Shown: in pieces, positions 28,601 to 35,437 of the stretch
Position numbering within the stretch: the first letter of the stretch is position 1
Layout: every line of letters begins with the position of its first letter
From: Amycolatopsis benzoatilytica AK 16/65
GTDB lineage: Bacteria > Actinomycetota > Actinomycetes > Mycobacteriales > Pseudonocardiaceae
Direction of reading: 5' to 3'
Assembly (NCBI RefSeq): GCF_000383915.1
Contig: NZ_KB912942.1
Coordinates: forward strand, 7,568,388-7,632,387
DNA: 64,000 bases
Notes under the pieces: generated by a model
The model's database searches: none
The model's input: the letters and a program-made list of their open reading frames with translations, nothing else
What the model was told of the DNA's origin: nothing
Made by a program: the position numbers and the translations under genes

Positions 28601-29992
28601 ATGGTGCTGCACAAGGGGAAGCAAGACCGGGCAGATCGGAAGACCGGGACGAATCCGTTGTTCGCCGGAGACAATCCGGCGTTCGCCGCGGACTTCTCGA
28701 TGCCGCGCGACCGGCTGCGCGACGATTCGCTGCCGCCGGACACCGCGCTGCAGCTGGTGCGCGACGAGCTGATGCTCGACGGCAACGCGCGGCTCAACCT
28801 CGCCACGTTCGTCACGACGTGGATGGAGCCGCAGGCGCGTGAGCTGATGGCGGAGTGCGTCGACAAGAACATGATCGACAAGGACGAGTACCCGCAGACC
28901 GCCGAACTCGAGCGGCGCTGCGTGAACATCCTCGCCGATCTGTGGCACGCGCCGGACCCGACCGACATCATGGGCTGCTCGACCACTGGGTCGTCGGAAG
29001 CCTGCATGCTCGCCGGGATGGCGATGAAGCGGCGCTGGTCGAAGCTGGGCAGGACCGGCAAACCGAACCTGGTGATGGGCATCAACGTCCAGGTGTGCTG
29101 GGAAAAGTTCTGCGAGTACTGGGAGGTCGAGCCGCGGCTGGTACCGATGGAGGGCGACCGGTACCACCTGTCCGCGGAGGAAGCGGTCAAGCTCTGCGAC
29201 GAGAACACCATTGGCGTCGTCGCGATTCTCGGTTCGACCTTCGACGGCAGCTACGAGCCGGTCGCCGAGGTCGCGGCGGCGCTGGACGCACTGCAGGAGA
29301 AGACCGGCTGGGACATCCCGGTGCACGTCGACGGTGCTTCCGGCGCGATGATCGCCCCGTTCCTCGATGAGGACCTGGTCTGGGACTTCCGGCTGCCGCG
29401 CGTGGTGTCGATCAACACCTCCGGGCACAAGTACGGCCTGGTGTACCCGGGCGTCGGCTGGATCGTCTGGCGCGACAAGGACGCGCTGCCCGAGGAGCTG
29501 GTGTTCAACGTCAACTACCTGGGCGGCGACATGCCGACCTTCGCGCTGAACTTCTCCCGTCCGGGCTCGGAAGTCGCCGCGCAGTACTACACCTTCGTCC
29601 GGCTCGGCCGGGAAGGCTTCCGTGCGGTCCAACAAGCTTCGCGGGACGTCGCGATGTACCTGGCGGACCAGATCTCCAAGCTGGAGCCGTTCGAATTGCT
29701 CACCCGCGGCGACCAGTTGCCGGTGTTCGCGTTCACGACTCGCTCCGGCGTCACGGAATTCGACGTCTTCGACGTGTCCCGCCGCCTCCGCGAACGCGGC
29801 TGGCTGGTGCCCGCGTACACATTCCCGGACAACCGGACAGACCTCGCGGTGCTGCGCGTCGTCGTGCGCAACGGCTTCACCCACGACCTGGCCGACATGC
29901 TGCTCGCGGACCTGAAGCGCGTGCTGCCGGAGCTGCGCCGCCAGCCCGAGCCGCAGCATTCGCCGGAGGCCTCGACCGCCTTCCACCACTGA
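28601..29992 (+). CDS. gadB: Glutamate decarboxylase
   Basis: The 463-residue PLP enzyme converts glutamate to GABA while consuming a proton. It has the cofactor and substrate motifs of the Gad family: YPQTAELERRCVNILADLWHAP, GCSTTGSSEACMLAGMAMKRRW, HVDGASGAMIAPF, and the PLP Lys277 in SGHKYG. The C-terminus is truncated relative to E. coli GadB, lacking its HGFKHT-type tail; here it ends in ...EASTAFHH, whose last His pair may play a similar plug role. No GABA antiporter gene is adjacent. It may serve acid tolerance or GABA metabolism. Confidence 0.95.
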   Translation: MVLHKGKQDRADRKTGTNPLFAGDNPAFAADFSMPRDRLRDDSLPPDTALQLVRDELMLDGNARLNLATFVTTWMEPQARELMAECVDKNMIDKDEYPQTAELERRCVNILADLWHAPDPTDIMGCSTTGSSEACMLAGMAMKRRWSKLGRTGKPNLVMGINVQVCWEKFCEYWEVEPRLVPMEGDRYHLSAEEAVKLCDENTIGVVAILGSTFDGSYEPVAEVAAALDALQEKTGWDIPVHVDGASGAMIAPFLDEDLVWDFRLPRVVSINTSGHKYGLVYPGVGWIVWRDKDALPEELVFNVNYLGGDMPTFALNFSRPGSEVAAQYYTFVRLGREGFRAVQQASRDVAMYLADQISKLEPFELLTRGDQLPVFAFTTRSGVTEFDVFDVSRRLRERGWLVPAYTFPDNRTDLAVLRVVVRNGFTHDLADMLLADLKRVLPELRRQPEPQHSPEASTAFHH

Positions 29993-30010
29993 CCGGGTTC
30001 TACTGACGGG

Positions 30011-30016
30011 TAATAT
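30011..30016 (+). promoter_or_regulatory. -10 element TAATAT of a probable leaderless promoter
   Basis: TAATAT is a strong -10 match, 7 nt before the ATG at 30024. It overlaps an in-frame upstream ATG at 30015, which argues that 30024 is the real start. Confidence 0.55.
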
Positions 30017-30023
30017 GACGGGC

Positions 30024-30650
30024 ATGGGCCTCGCCAAGGATGAACGCCACGCACTGAGCGACCTCTTCGAGGAGCTCGGCCCGGACGAGCCGACGTTGTG
30101 CGAAGGCTGGAAGACGCGGGACCTGGCCGCGCATCTGGTCGTGCGGGAGCATCGGCCGGACGCGATGCCGGGCATCGTGATTCCCGCGCTCGCCGGCTAC
30201 ACGCAGCGCGTGCAGGACGACGTCGCGGCCCGCTCCTGGCCAGAGCTGGTCGACCAGGTCCGCCGCGGGCCGTCGCGCTGGTGGCCGACGTCGCCCGGCA
30301 AGGTCGACGAGCTCGTGAACAGTGCGGAATTCCTGGTGCACCACGAGGATGTCCGCCGCGCTCAGCCGGGCTGGGAACCGCGGCCCGCCGACCCGTCTCG
30401 CGACGCGGCAGTGTGGCGGCTGATCCCGCGGATCGCCAAGCTGAACCTGCGGAAGTCGCCGGTCGGCGTGCTGCTGCGGACCCCTGGCGGCGAGACGGCG
30501 TCGGTGAAATCGGGTACGCCGGTGGTCACCGTGATCGGCGAACCGGTGGAGCTGCTGCTGTTCATTTTCGGCCGGGACGCGGTGCGGCTGGAGTTCGAGG
30601 GCGACGCCGCTGCGATCGAGCGGTTGAAGAACACTCCGCGCGGGCTCTGA
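30024..30650 (+). CDS. TIGR03085 family metal-binding protein (DinB / maleylpyruvate isomerase-like)
   Basis: A 208-residue actinobacterial protein of the DinB-like fold. CEGWKTRDLAAHLVVREHRPDAMPG (about 26-50) gives the first His ligands and NSAEFLVHHEDVRRAQPGWEPR (about 99-120) the others, matching the TIGR03085 pattern. Related enzymes use mycothiol as cofactor. The function of this subgroup is not known. ATG 30024 is preferred over ATG 30015 because a TAATAT -10 element covers the latter. A perfect two-unit repeat follows 9 bp after the stop. Confidence 0.85.
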   Translation: MGLAKDERHALSDLFEELGPDEPTLCEGWKTRDLAAHLVVREHRPDAMPGIVIPALAGYTQRVQDDVAARSWPELVDQVRRGPSRWWPTSPGKVDELVNSAEFLVHHEDVRRAQPGWEPRPADPSRDAAVWRLIPRIAKLNLRKSPVGVLLRTPGGETASVKSGTPVVTVIGEPVELLLFIFGRDAVRLEFEGDAAAIERLKNTPRGL

Positions 30651-30659
30651 CCAGCGCAA

Positions 30660-30714
30660 GTCCGTGAAGGGCCCCTTGAGGGAAGTAGCTTCCCTCAAGG
30701 GGCCCTTCACGGAC
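30660..30714. repeat. Perfect 26-bp palindrome with 3-nt loop (repeat family copy D)
   Basis: Left arm 30660-30685 and right arm 30689-30714 are exact reverse complements around a TAG loop. It is a two-unit member of the GGGCCC family whose inner half-sites (CCTTGAGGGA and TCCCTCAAGG) match each other perfectly although they differ from the outer TCCGTGAAGG type. It fills the gap between convergent genes and can act as a terminator in both directions. Confidence 0.93.
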
Positions 30715-30739
30715 TACCGTCGAACGCGGCTCGGATCGA

Positions 30740-32587
30740 TCAGCGCATTCCCACCGCCCGCAGGGCGAAGTACACCTCGATGGCGGTCTGCTTGATCGTC
30801 TCGGCGATCACCAGCGACCCGTGTCCCGCGTCGTAGCGGTAGAACTCGTGCGGGGCGTCGCGCTTGGCGAGGCGGGCCAGGTAGTTCTCGATCTGCCGGA
30901 TCGGGCAGCGCGGGTCGTTGTCGCCGGCCAGGATCAGGACCGGGGCGGCGACGGCGTCCACGTAGGTGAGCGGCGAGCACTCCCGGTACACCGCCGGCAC
31001 GTCCTCCGGTGCGCCGCCGAACAGGGCGCGGTCGAACGAGCGCAGCTGCTCCATCTCGTCCTCGTAGGCCGCCACGTAGTCGGCCACCGGCACGCCCGCG
31101 ACTCCGGCCGCCCAGCGCGTCGGCTGGGTTCCCATTGCCAGCAGCGTCAGGTACCCGCCCCAGGACGCACCGTTCACCACGCACTTGTCCTTATCGGACA
31201 GTCCACTTTCGACGGCCCAGTCGTGGACCGCGGCGACGTCTTCCAGTTCGGTCAGGCCGGGGCGGCCCTCGATCGCGTCGCGCCAGGCCGAGCCGTAGCC
31301 GGTGGAACCGCGGTAGTTGACCTCGACCACCGCGAACCCGGCGTCCAGCCAGGTAGCTCGATAAGCCGAGAACCGGTCCTCGTCGGCCGCGTGCGGGCCG
31401 CCGTGCAGGGAGAAGACCGTGGGCAGTGGGCCGTCCGGGGCATCTGCCGGGCGGGAGACCAGCGCGTGGATCCGGCCGCCGACGCCCTCGACGAACGCGT
31501 CGGTCACCGGCGACGAACCCGGCGCGCGCTCACCCGGCGGGGCCAGCAGCACTGAATCGGTGCCGTCGGCGGTGCGGGCCCGGACCGCGGCCGGCTCGGC
31601 CGCACTGGACCACGAGTACTCGATGGTCCCGTCGGGCCGCACGCCCGCGCCGCCGATCCGGCCCGGCGGCGTGTCCACAGCAGACAGTTCGCTGGTCTCG
31701 AGGTCGTAGCGGTACAAAGAACTGCGTGCCTCGTGGAAGTGCACGACGAGCAGTGCGCGAGCGTCCGGGTACCAGTCGGCGACGACCTCGCCGGGCAGGT
31801 CGATCCGCAGTTCGGTCTCGGTGTCCGCTCGCACGTCCCAGACGAGCAGCTCCTCGCGGCCGCGGCGTTCGTGCAGGACGAGCACCCGCTGGTCGCCGGG
31901 CAGCGGCGAGAATTCCAGCGCTTGCAAGCCTTTCCCTGCGCCGTCCCACTTCTCCGCGACGGTTGTGAAGCCGTCGGTGGACAGCACGCGCAGCGCCGGG
32001 TGCCGGGAGTCGCCGTGCTCGGAGTGCGAGATGGCCAGCAGGCTTTCGTCGCGCGACATCGACGCGATGCCCGCGTCGTCCGAGTGCTGGTAGAAGCGCT
32101 CGGTGACACCGTTGATCTTGGCGAACAGCTCGCTGCCGTCATCGGTCGAGACGCCGGCGGCGATCACCCGGCTGCCGATCTCCAGCCCGGCCGGGTACCC
32201 GTCGTGGATGTCCGGCAGCGCCTTGACCGCGGCCGAGCTGTCGCCGTCGAACGGCTGGCTGCGCCAGGAACCGAACTCGTCGCCGTCGGTGTCGTCGAAC
32301 CACCAGATGGCGGACCCGTCAGGCGCGGGGGTGGCGTGCAACGTGCCAGCGGGCCGGTCCGTGACGCGGCGGTGACTGTCGGTGCCGCGGTCCCAGGCGT
32401 AGACCTCCCACACGCCGCTGGCGTTGGAGACGTACACGTTGGCGTCCGGGTTGTCGCGGGCCCATTCGGGCACTGAGATCCGGGGCGCGTGAAACCGCGC
32501 TCGCCAGCGCTTTTCGGCTTCGGCGTCGTCGAACAGGCGGTCCGGGACCACCGCGGGCGGATTCTGGTTGCCTGACTGCGTGCTCAC
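30740..32587 (-). CDS. S9 family prolyl oligopeptidase-like peptidase
   Basis: A 615-residue serine peptidase with an N-terminal beta-propeller (about 25-370, repeated SxDG/YxWD-type blades) and a C-terminal alpha/beta-hydrolase domain. Ser475 lies in NGASWGGYL, Asp558 in GDNDPRCPI and His589 in GHGSL; the oxyanion segment is SLHGGPHA. It resembles acylaminoacyl-peptidases/dipeptidyl peptidases and lacks a signal peptide, so it is cytoplasmic. The GTG at 32587 is chosen because a -10-like CAGGAT lies 6 nt upstream and homologs begin shortly after; the open frame to 33268 is not coding. Confidence 0.92.
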   Translation of the reverse strand: MSTQSGNQNPPAVVPDRLFDDAEAEKRWRARFHAPRISVPEWARDNPDANVYVSNASGVWEVYAWDRGTDSHRRVTDRPAGTLHATPAPDGSAIWWFDDTDGDEFGSWRSQPFDGDSSAAVKALPDIHDGYPAGLEIGSRVIAAGVSTDDGSELFAKINGVTERFYQHSDDAGIASMSRDESLLAISHSEHGDSRHPALRVLSTDGFTTVAEKWDGAGKGLQALEFSPLPGDQRVLVLHERRGREELLVWDVRADTETELRIDLPGEVVADWYPDARALLVVHFHEARSSLYRYDLETSELSAVDTPPGRIGGAGVRPDGTIEYSWSSAAEPAAVRARTADGTDSVLLAPPGERAPGSSPVTDAFVEGVGGRIHALVSRPADAPDGPLPTVFSLHGGPHAADEDRFSAYRATWLDAGFAVVEVNYRGSTGYGSAWRDAIEGRPGLTELEDVAAVHDWAVESGLSDKDKCVVNGASWGGYLTLLAMGTQPTRWAAGVAGVPVADYVAAYEDEMEQLRSFDRALFGGAPEDVPAVYRECSPLTYVDAVAAPVLILAGDNDPRCPIRQIENYLARLAKRDAPHEFYRYDAGHGSLVIAETIKQTAIEVYFALRAVGMR

Positions 32588-32626
32588 CCCTCGATCCTGC
32601 CACCAACCACCCGTACTCTGTGCGGG
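32588..32626. promoter_or_regulatory. 39-bp divergent gap with two leaderless -10 elements
   Basis: Facing right, TACTCT (32614-32619) lies 7 nt before the methyltransferase GTG. Facing left, CAGGAT (minus strand of 32594-32599) lies 6 nt before the peptidase GTG. Neither gene has a usable Shine-Dalgarno sequence. Each promoter's -35 would lie inside or beyond the other gene's start, so the two cannot be fully active on one template at the same moment. Confidence 0.5.
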
Positions 32627-33370
32627 GTGCTGGAGGGTTATGCGCCGGGCTATGGCCAAGACGCGCTGTCGATGATGAGCAGTCGCAGTGCCGTTGACCG
32701 GGCCGCCTTCGCACATCCGCTGGTCGAGCCGGGTGCGTGCGTCGTGGACCTGGGGTGCGGGCCGGGTTCGATCACCGCCTCGCTGGCTCCGCTCGCGAAG
32801 GTGGTCGGCGTCGACATCCACCTGCCGGTACTGCCGGTCGGCTCCGCGGTGGACTTCGTCGCGGCGACCGCGTACGCCTTGCCGTTCGCCACCGGCTCGG
32901 TGGATGTGGTGTTCTCGCACGCGCTCTTCGAGCACTTGGCGAACCCCGGTGCCGCCTTGACGGAAATCCGCCGGATCCTCCGCCCCGGCGGCAAGCTCGC
33001 GCTGTCCACTTCGGACTGGAGCCGGGCGAAGATCCGTCCCCGCACCGCGAACGTCGACGCCGCCCTGCGCGGCCACTACCTGCTTCGCCGCCGTGCCGGA
33101 GGGGACCCGTTCGCCGGCCGGAACGTCGGCGCTTGGGTGGCTGCCGCCGGGTTCAGCGGCATCACCGAACGAACCCGCTTCCGCGAAGACCTGTCGTACC
33201 GTTCCTTGGCGCTCTACGTCGAGTCCCGCTTGGCGGAAGCACTTTCCGGCCCGCCTGCCAAAGACCACGACCAGCTGACGTCAGCTGCCCGGTCGGCGTG
33301 GTCTTGGACCCGCACCGCCGCGGTAGGCGATTTCCACCAATGCTGGCAAGAAGTAACCGCCACCCGCTAG
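32627..33370 (+). CDS. Class I SAM-dependent methyltransferase
   Basis: A 247-residue methyltransferase. SAM motif I is VVDLGCGPGSITASL (about 38-52), the acidic residue after beta-2 is GVDIHLP, motif II FATGSVDVVFSHALFEHLANP and motif III LRPGGKLALS follow. It is UbiE/MenG-like, with a C-terminal helical part of its own. The substrate (lipid, quinone or other small molecule) cannot be told. The GTG start (MLEGYAPGYGQDAL) is supported by a -10 element 7 nt upstream. Confidence 0.9.
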   Translation: MLEGYAPGYGQDALSMMSSRSAVDRAAFAHPLVEPGACVVDLGCGPGSITASLAPLAKVVGVDIHLPVLPVGSAVDFVAATAYALPFATGSVDVVFSHALFEHLANPGAALTEIRRILRPGGKLALSTSDWSRAKIRPRTANVDAALRGHYLLRRRAGGDPFAGRNVGAWVAAAGFSGITERTRFREDLSYRSLALYVESRLAEALSGPPAKDHDQLTSAARSAWSWTRTAAVGDFHQCWQEVTATR

Positions 33371-33424
33371 CCCGCTCTCTCTCCCGCAACCAAGAACCAA
33401 TGGCGACACACAACCGATGGGGGT

Positions 33425-33470
33425 CCAGGGGGCGAGCCCCCTGGCGGGGGCCTGGGGGTCCGACCCCCAG
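33425..33470 (+). terminator. Two tandem GC hairpins after the methyltransferase gene
   Basis: CCAGGGGG (33425-33432) pairs with CCCCCTGG (33437-33444), and CTGGGGGT (33452-33459) with ACCCCCAG (33463-33470), followed by AGCAAAAACG. This G/C-run double hairpin is a common actinobacterial intergenic element. Here it should end the methyltransferase mRNA and shield the tRNA gene that reads toward it. Confidence 0.65.
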
Positions 33471-33534
33471 AGCAAAAACGAAGTAGGACCCGCACCTCCG
33501 CGCTTTCCGCGGACATACGGGCCCTACCTACCAG

Positions 33535-33608
33535 TCGGGGTGGCGGGATTCGAACCCACGACCTCCTCGACCCGAACGAGGCACGCTACCAAGCTGCGCC
33601 ACACCCCG
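33535..33608 (-). tRNA. tRNA-Pro (anticodon CGG)
   Basis: Folding the minus strand gives a complete 74-nt cloverleaf. The 7-bp acceptor stem is CGGGGTG/CACCCCG with discriminator A. The D arm loop is AGCTTGGTA. The anticodon stem CCTCG/CGAGG encloses loop TTCGGGT (anticodon CGG, reading CCG). The variable loop is AGGTC, and the T arm is GTGGG-TTCGAAT-CCCGC. The 3' CCA is not encoded. It lies 29 bp downstream of the metallophosphoesterase gene on the same strand. Confidence 0.96.
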
Positions 33609-33637
33609 AGGTACTTCTTAGCGGGTCGAGGAGAAGT

Positions 33638-34618
33638 TTAGCGGATGGGTTTGGCGGCTTTGCGGGGGGCTGGCTTTTGGGGGTCGGCCGCTCCGGATCC
33701 GCGCGGGACCAGCGTCAACAGGCTTGCCTCGGGCGGGCAGGCGAAGCGGGCCGGGGCGTAGGGGGAGGTGCCTAGGCCGGCTGACACGTGCAGCCACATG
33801 CGGGCGCCCCAGCGGGATGCGCCTCGGGCTCGGCTTCGGTCCAGTTCGCAGTTGGTCACGATCGCGCCGTAGCCGGGGAGGCGGAGCTGGCCGCCGTGGG
33901 TGTGGCCGGCCAGGACCAGGTCGTAGCCGTCGGTGGCGAACGCGTCGAGCACTCGGGGCTCCGGCGAGTGGGTGACGCCGATGCGGACGGCCGCGCTCGC
34001 GTCGGCTGGCCCGGCGATGTCCGAGTAGCGGTCGCGGTGCAGGTGCGGGTCGTCGACACCGGCCGCGAACACGGCGCGACCGTCGACATCGACGGTGCGC
34101 CGGACGTGCGTGAGGTCGGTCCAGCCGTGCTCGACGAAGGCGGCTCGGAGGTCTCGCCAGGGCAGGTTGGAGCCGTGGACGCGCTTCTTCTTGCCGCGCG
34201 GCATGAGGTAGCGGGCGGGGTTCTTCGGCTTGGGCGCGTAGTAGTCGTTGCTGCCGAAAACGAACAGCCCCGGCCGGTCCAGCAGCGGCCCGAGCGCGCG
34301 CAGTACGGACGGGACCGCGGTGCGGTGCGAGAGGTTGTCGCCGGTGTTGACGACCAAGTCCGGCTCAAGCTCGGCCAGCGCGGCGACCCACCGCTGCTTG
34401 GCCTGGTGCCCGGGCAGCATGTGCAGGTCCGAGATGTGCAGGATGGTGAACGGCCGGGTCCCGGGCGCGAGAACGGGCAGTTCAGCGGTCCGCAACGTCC
34501 ACCGGCGTCGTTCCAGCCCGACGGCGTAACCGAGGGTGGCTGCCCCGACGGCGACGGTCCCCAGAGCGAGGCGCTTCGCGGTGGTCCCGGACGTGCTGGA
34601 GTTACTGAGCGTGCTCAC
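33638..34618 (-). CDS. Membrane-anchored calcineurin-like metallophosphoesterase
   Basis: A 326-residue protein with an N-terminal hydrophobic segment (about 17-34) as anchor or signal, then a metallophosphoesterase domain. ISDLHMLPG holds the first metal ligands, NTGDNLSHR the bridging Asp, GSNDYY takes the place of the usual GNHE, THSPEP carries a metal His, and AGHTHGGQLRLPG the last ligands. It is YkuE-like. It occupies the same place beside a PonA2-like gene as Rv3683 in M. tuberculosis (recalled synteny). Likely substrates are phosphoesters at the cell surface. The GTG start fits the anchor. Confidence 0.9.
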   Translation of the reverse strand: MSTLSNSSTSGTTAKRLALGTVAVGAATLGYAVGLERRRWTLRTAELPVLAPGTRPFTILHISDLHMLPGHQAKQRWVAALAELEPDLVVNTGDNLSHRTAVPSVLRALGPLLDRPGLFVFGSNDYYAPKPKNPARYLMPRGKKKRVHGSNLPWRDLRAAFVEHGWTDLTHVRRTVDVDGRAVFAAGVDDPHLHRDRYSDIAGPADASAAVRIGVTHSPEPRVLDAFATDGYDLVLAGHTHGGQLRLPGYGAIVTNCELDRSRARGASRWGARMWLHVSAGLGTSPYAPARFACPPEASLLTLVPRGSGAADPQKPAPRKAAKPIR

Positions 34619-34841
34619 AAGATCGAGGATACGTGCTCGGCCGGAGGAGAGGAGGTCCGCCGGTTCGTTCAGTCGTGGAAGTTGACCTTCAGGCTCAACC
34701 CGGCGGATCGTGCCGGAAAGCCCGGTCGGCGTAGGACGCAGGTCTCAACGCCAGGCCCTCGACGGCACGTGCTGCTTGCCTTCAAACTGGACTAGACCAG
34801 AGTCGAGTCCTGCTCGGCTGGGCGGTAGCGGGGAGCTGGGT

Positions 34842-35084
34842 GTGGGATTTCTCTTCTTGCTCGCCGTGCTGGTGCTGCTGGCGGTACTGCCATGGCGTCG
34901 TGGTGCAAAACCTTGGGCGCTGGGCACAATTCTCGTCTTCTCGGCATCGCTCTTCCTCTACGGTCGCTGGTTCGCCGACGGCGCCGGTCAATGGCCGTTG
35001 CTCGCCTGGCCGATCATGCTTGGCCCCGGATGTCTGATCGCGATCGTGCGACTGTGGCGAGCGGAGCCGAAACGCCGGCCGTGA
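34842..35084 (+). CDS. Small three-helix membrane protein
   Basis: An 80-residue, very hydrophobic protein with likely helices at about 2-16, 27-43 and 50-68, and a basic tail (RLWRAEPKRRP). GTG at 34842 has GGGAG about 7 nt upstream, which favours it over the open frame from 34710. No family recognised. The 223 bp between the metallophosphoesterase start (34618) and this gene shows nothing definite. Confidence 0.6.
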   Translation: MGFLFLLAVLVLLAVLPWRRGAKPWALGTILVFSASLFLYGRWFADGAGQWPLLAWPIMLGPGCLIAIVRLWRAEPKRRP

Positions 35085-35131
35085 GCTAAGAGCTTGTCTC
35101 GGGTGGTGCCGGCCAAGCAGCCCGCTTGCCT

Positions 35132-35186
35132 GTCCGTGAAAGGCCCCTTGGGGGAATCAGATTCCGGCAATGGGCCCTTCACGGAC
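35132..35186. repeat. Two-unit palindromic repeat (family copy E) between convergent genes
   Basis: Outer half-sites TCCGTGAAAGG and CCTTCACGGA are present. The inner pair (CCTTGGGGGA against TTCCGGCAAT) has lost most complementarity. It lies 47 bp after a plus-strand membrane-protein gene and about 250 bp before the end of the minus-strand PBP gene. The rest of this 353-bp gap (35085-35437) holds the PBP terminator and no supported gene. Confidence 0.88.
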
Positions 35187-35386
35187 AGCCGACCACATCG
35201 GCCGCCGAGGCTGCTCGGGCCGAGCTAGGCGGCGCGACCGCACTGCGTGCCGCACTCTAAGGATCGGGACCGGCGTTACGTTCTGGCGGTGTGGCTGAGC
35301 CCTGGATTGAGCGAAAGCCCCGGCCTGGGCAACGGCTGCCGGAAGGATTTTCTGACCTGCTGGCACCGGACGGGTAAAAACGGATC

Positions 35387-35429
35387 CAGGGTGCGCGAAG
35401 CCGATTCATAATCGACCCCGCGCACCCTG
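35387..35429 (-). terminator. Rho-independent terminator of the PBP gene
   Basis: On the minus strand a perfect 11-bp stem (35419-35429 with 35387-35397) with a 21-nt loop lies 9 bp after the PBP stop and is followed by GGATCCGTTTTTACC. The T-run makes it one of the clearest intrinsic terminators in the window. Confidence 0.85.
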
Positions 35430-35437
35430 AAGTTTTT

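Noticed and set aside
33417..33641. Plus-strand ORF with GVAGFEPTTSSTRTRHATKLRHTPR
   Set aside because: This is the antisense of the tRNA-Pro gene, a common annotation artefact.
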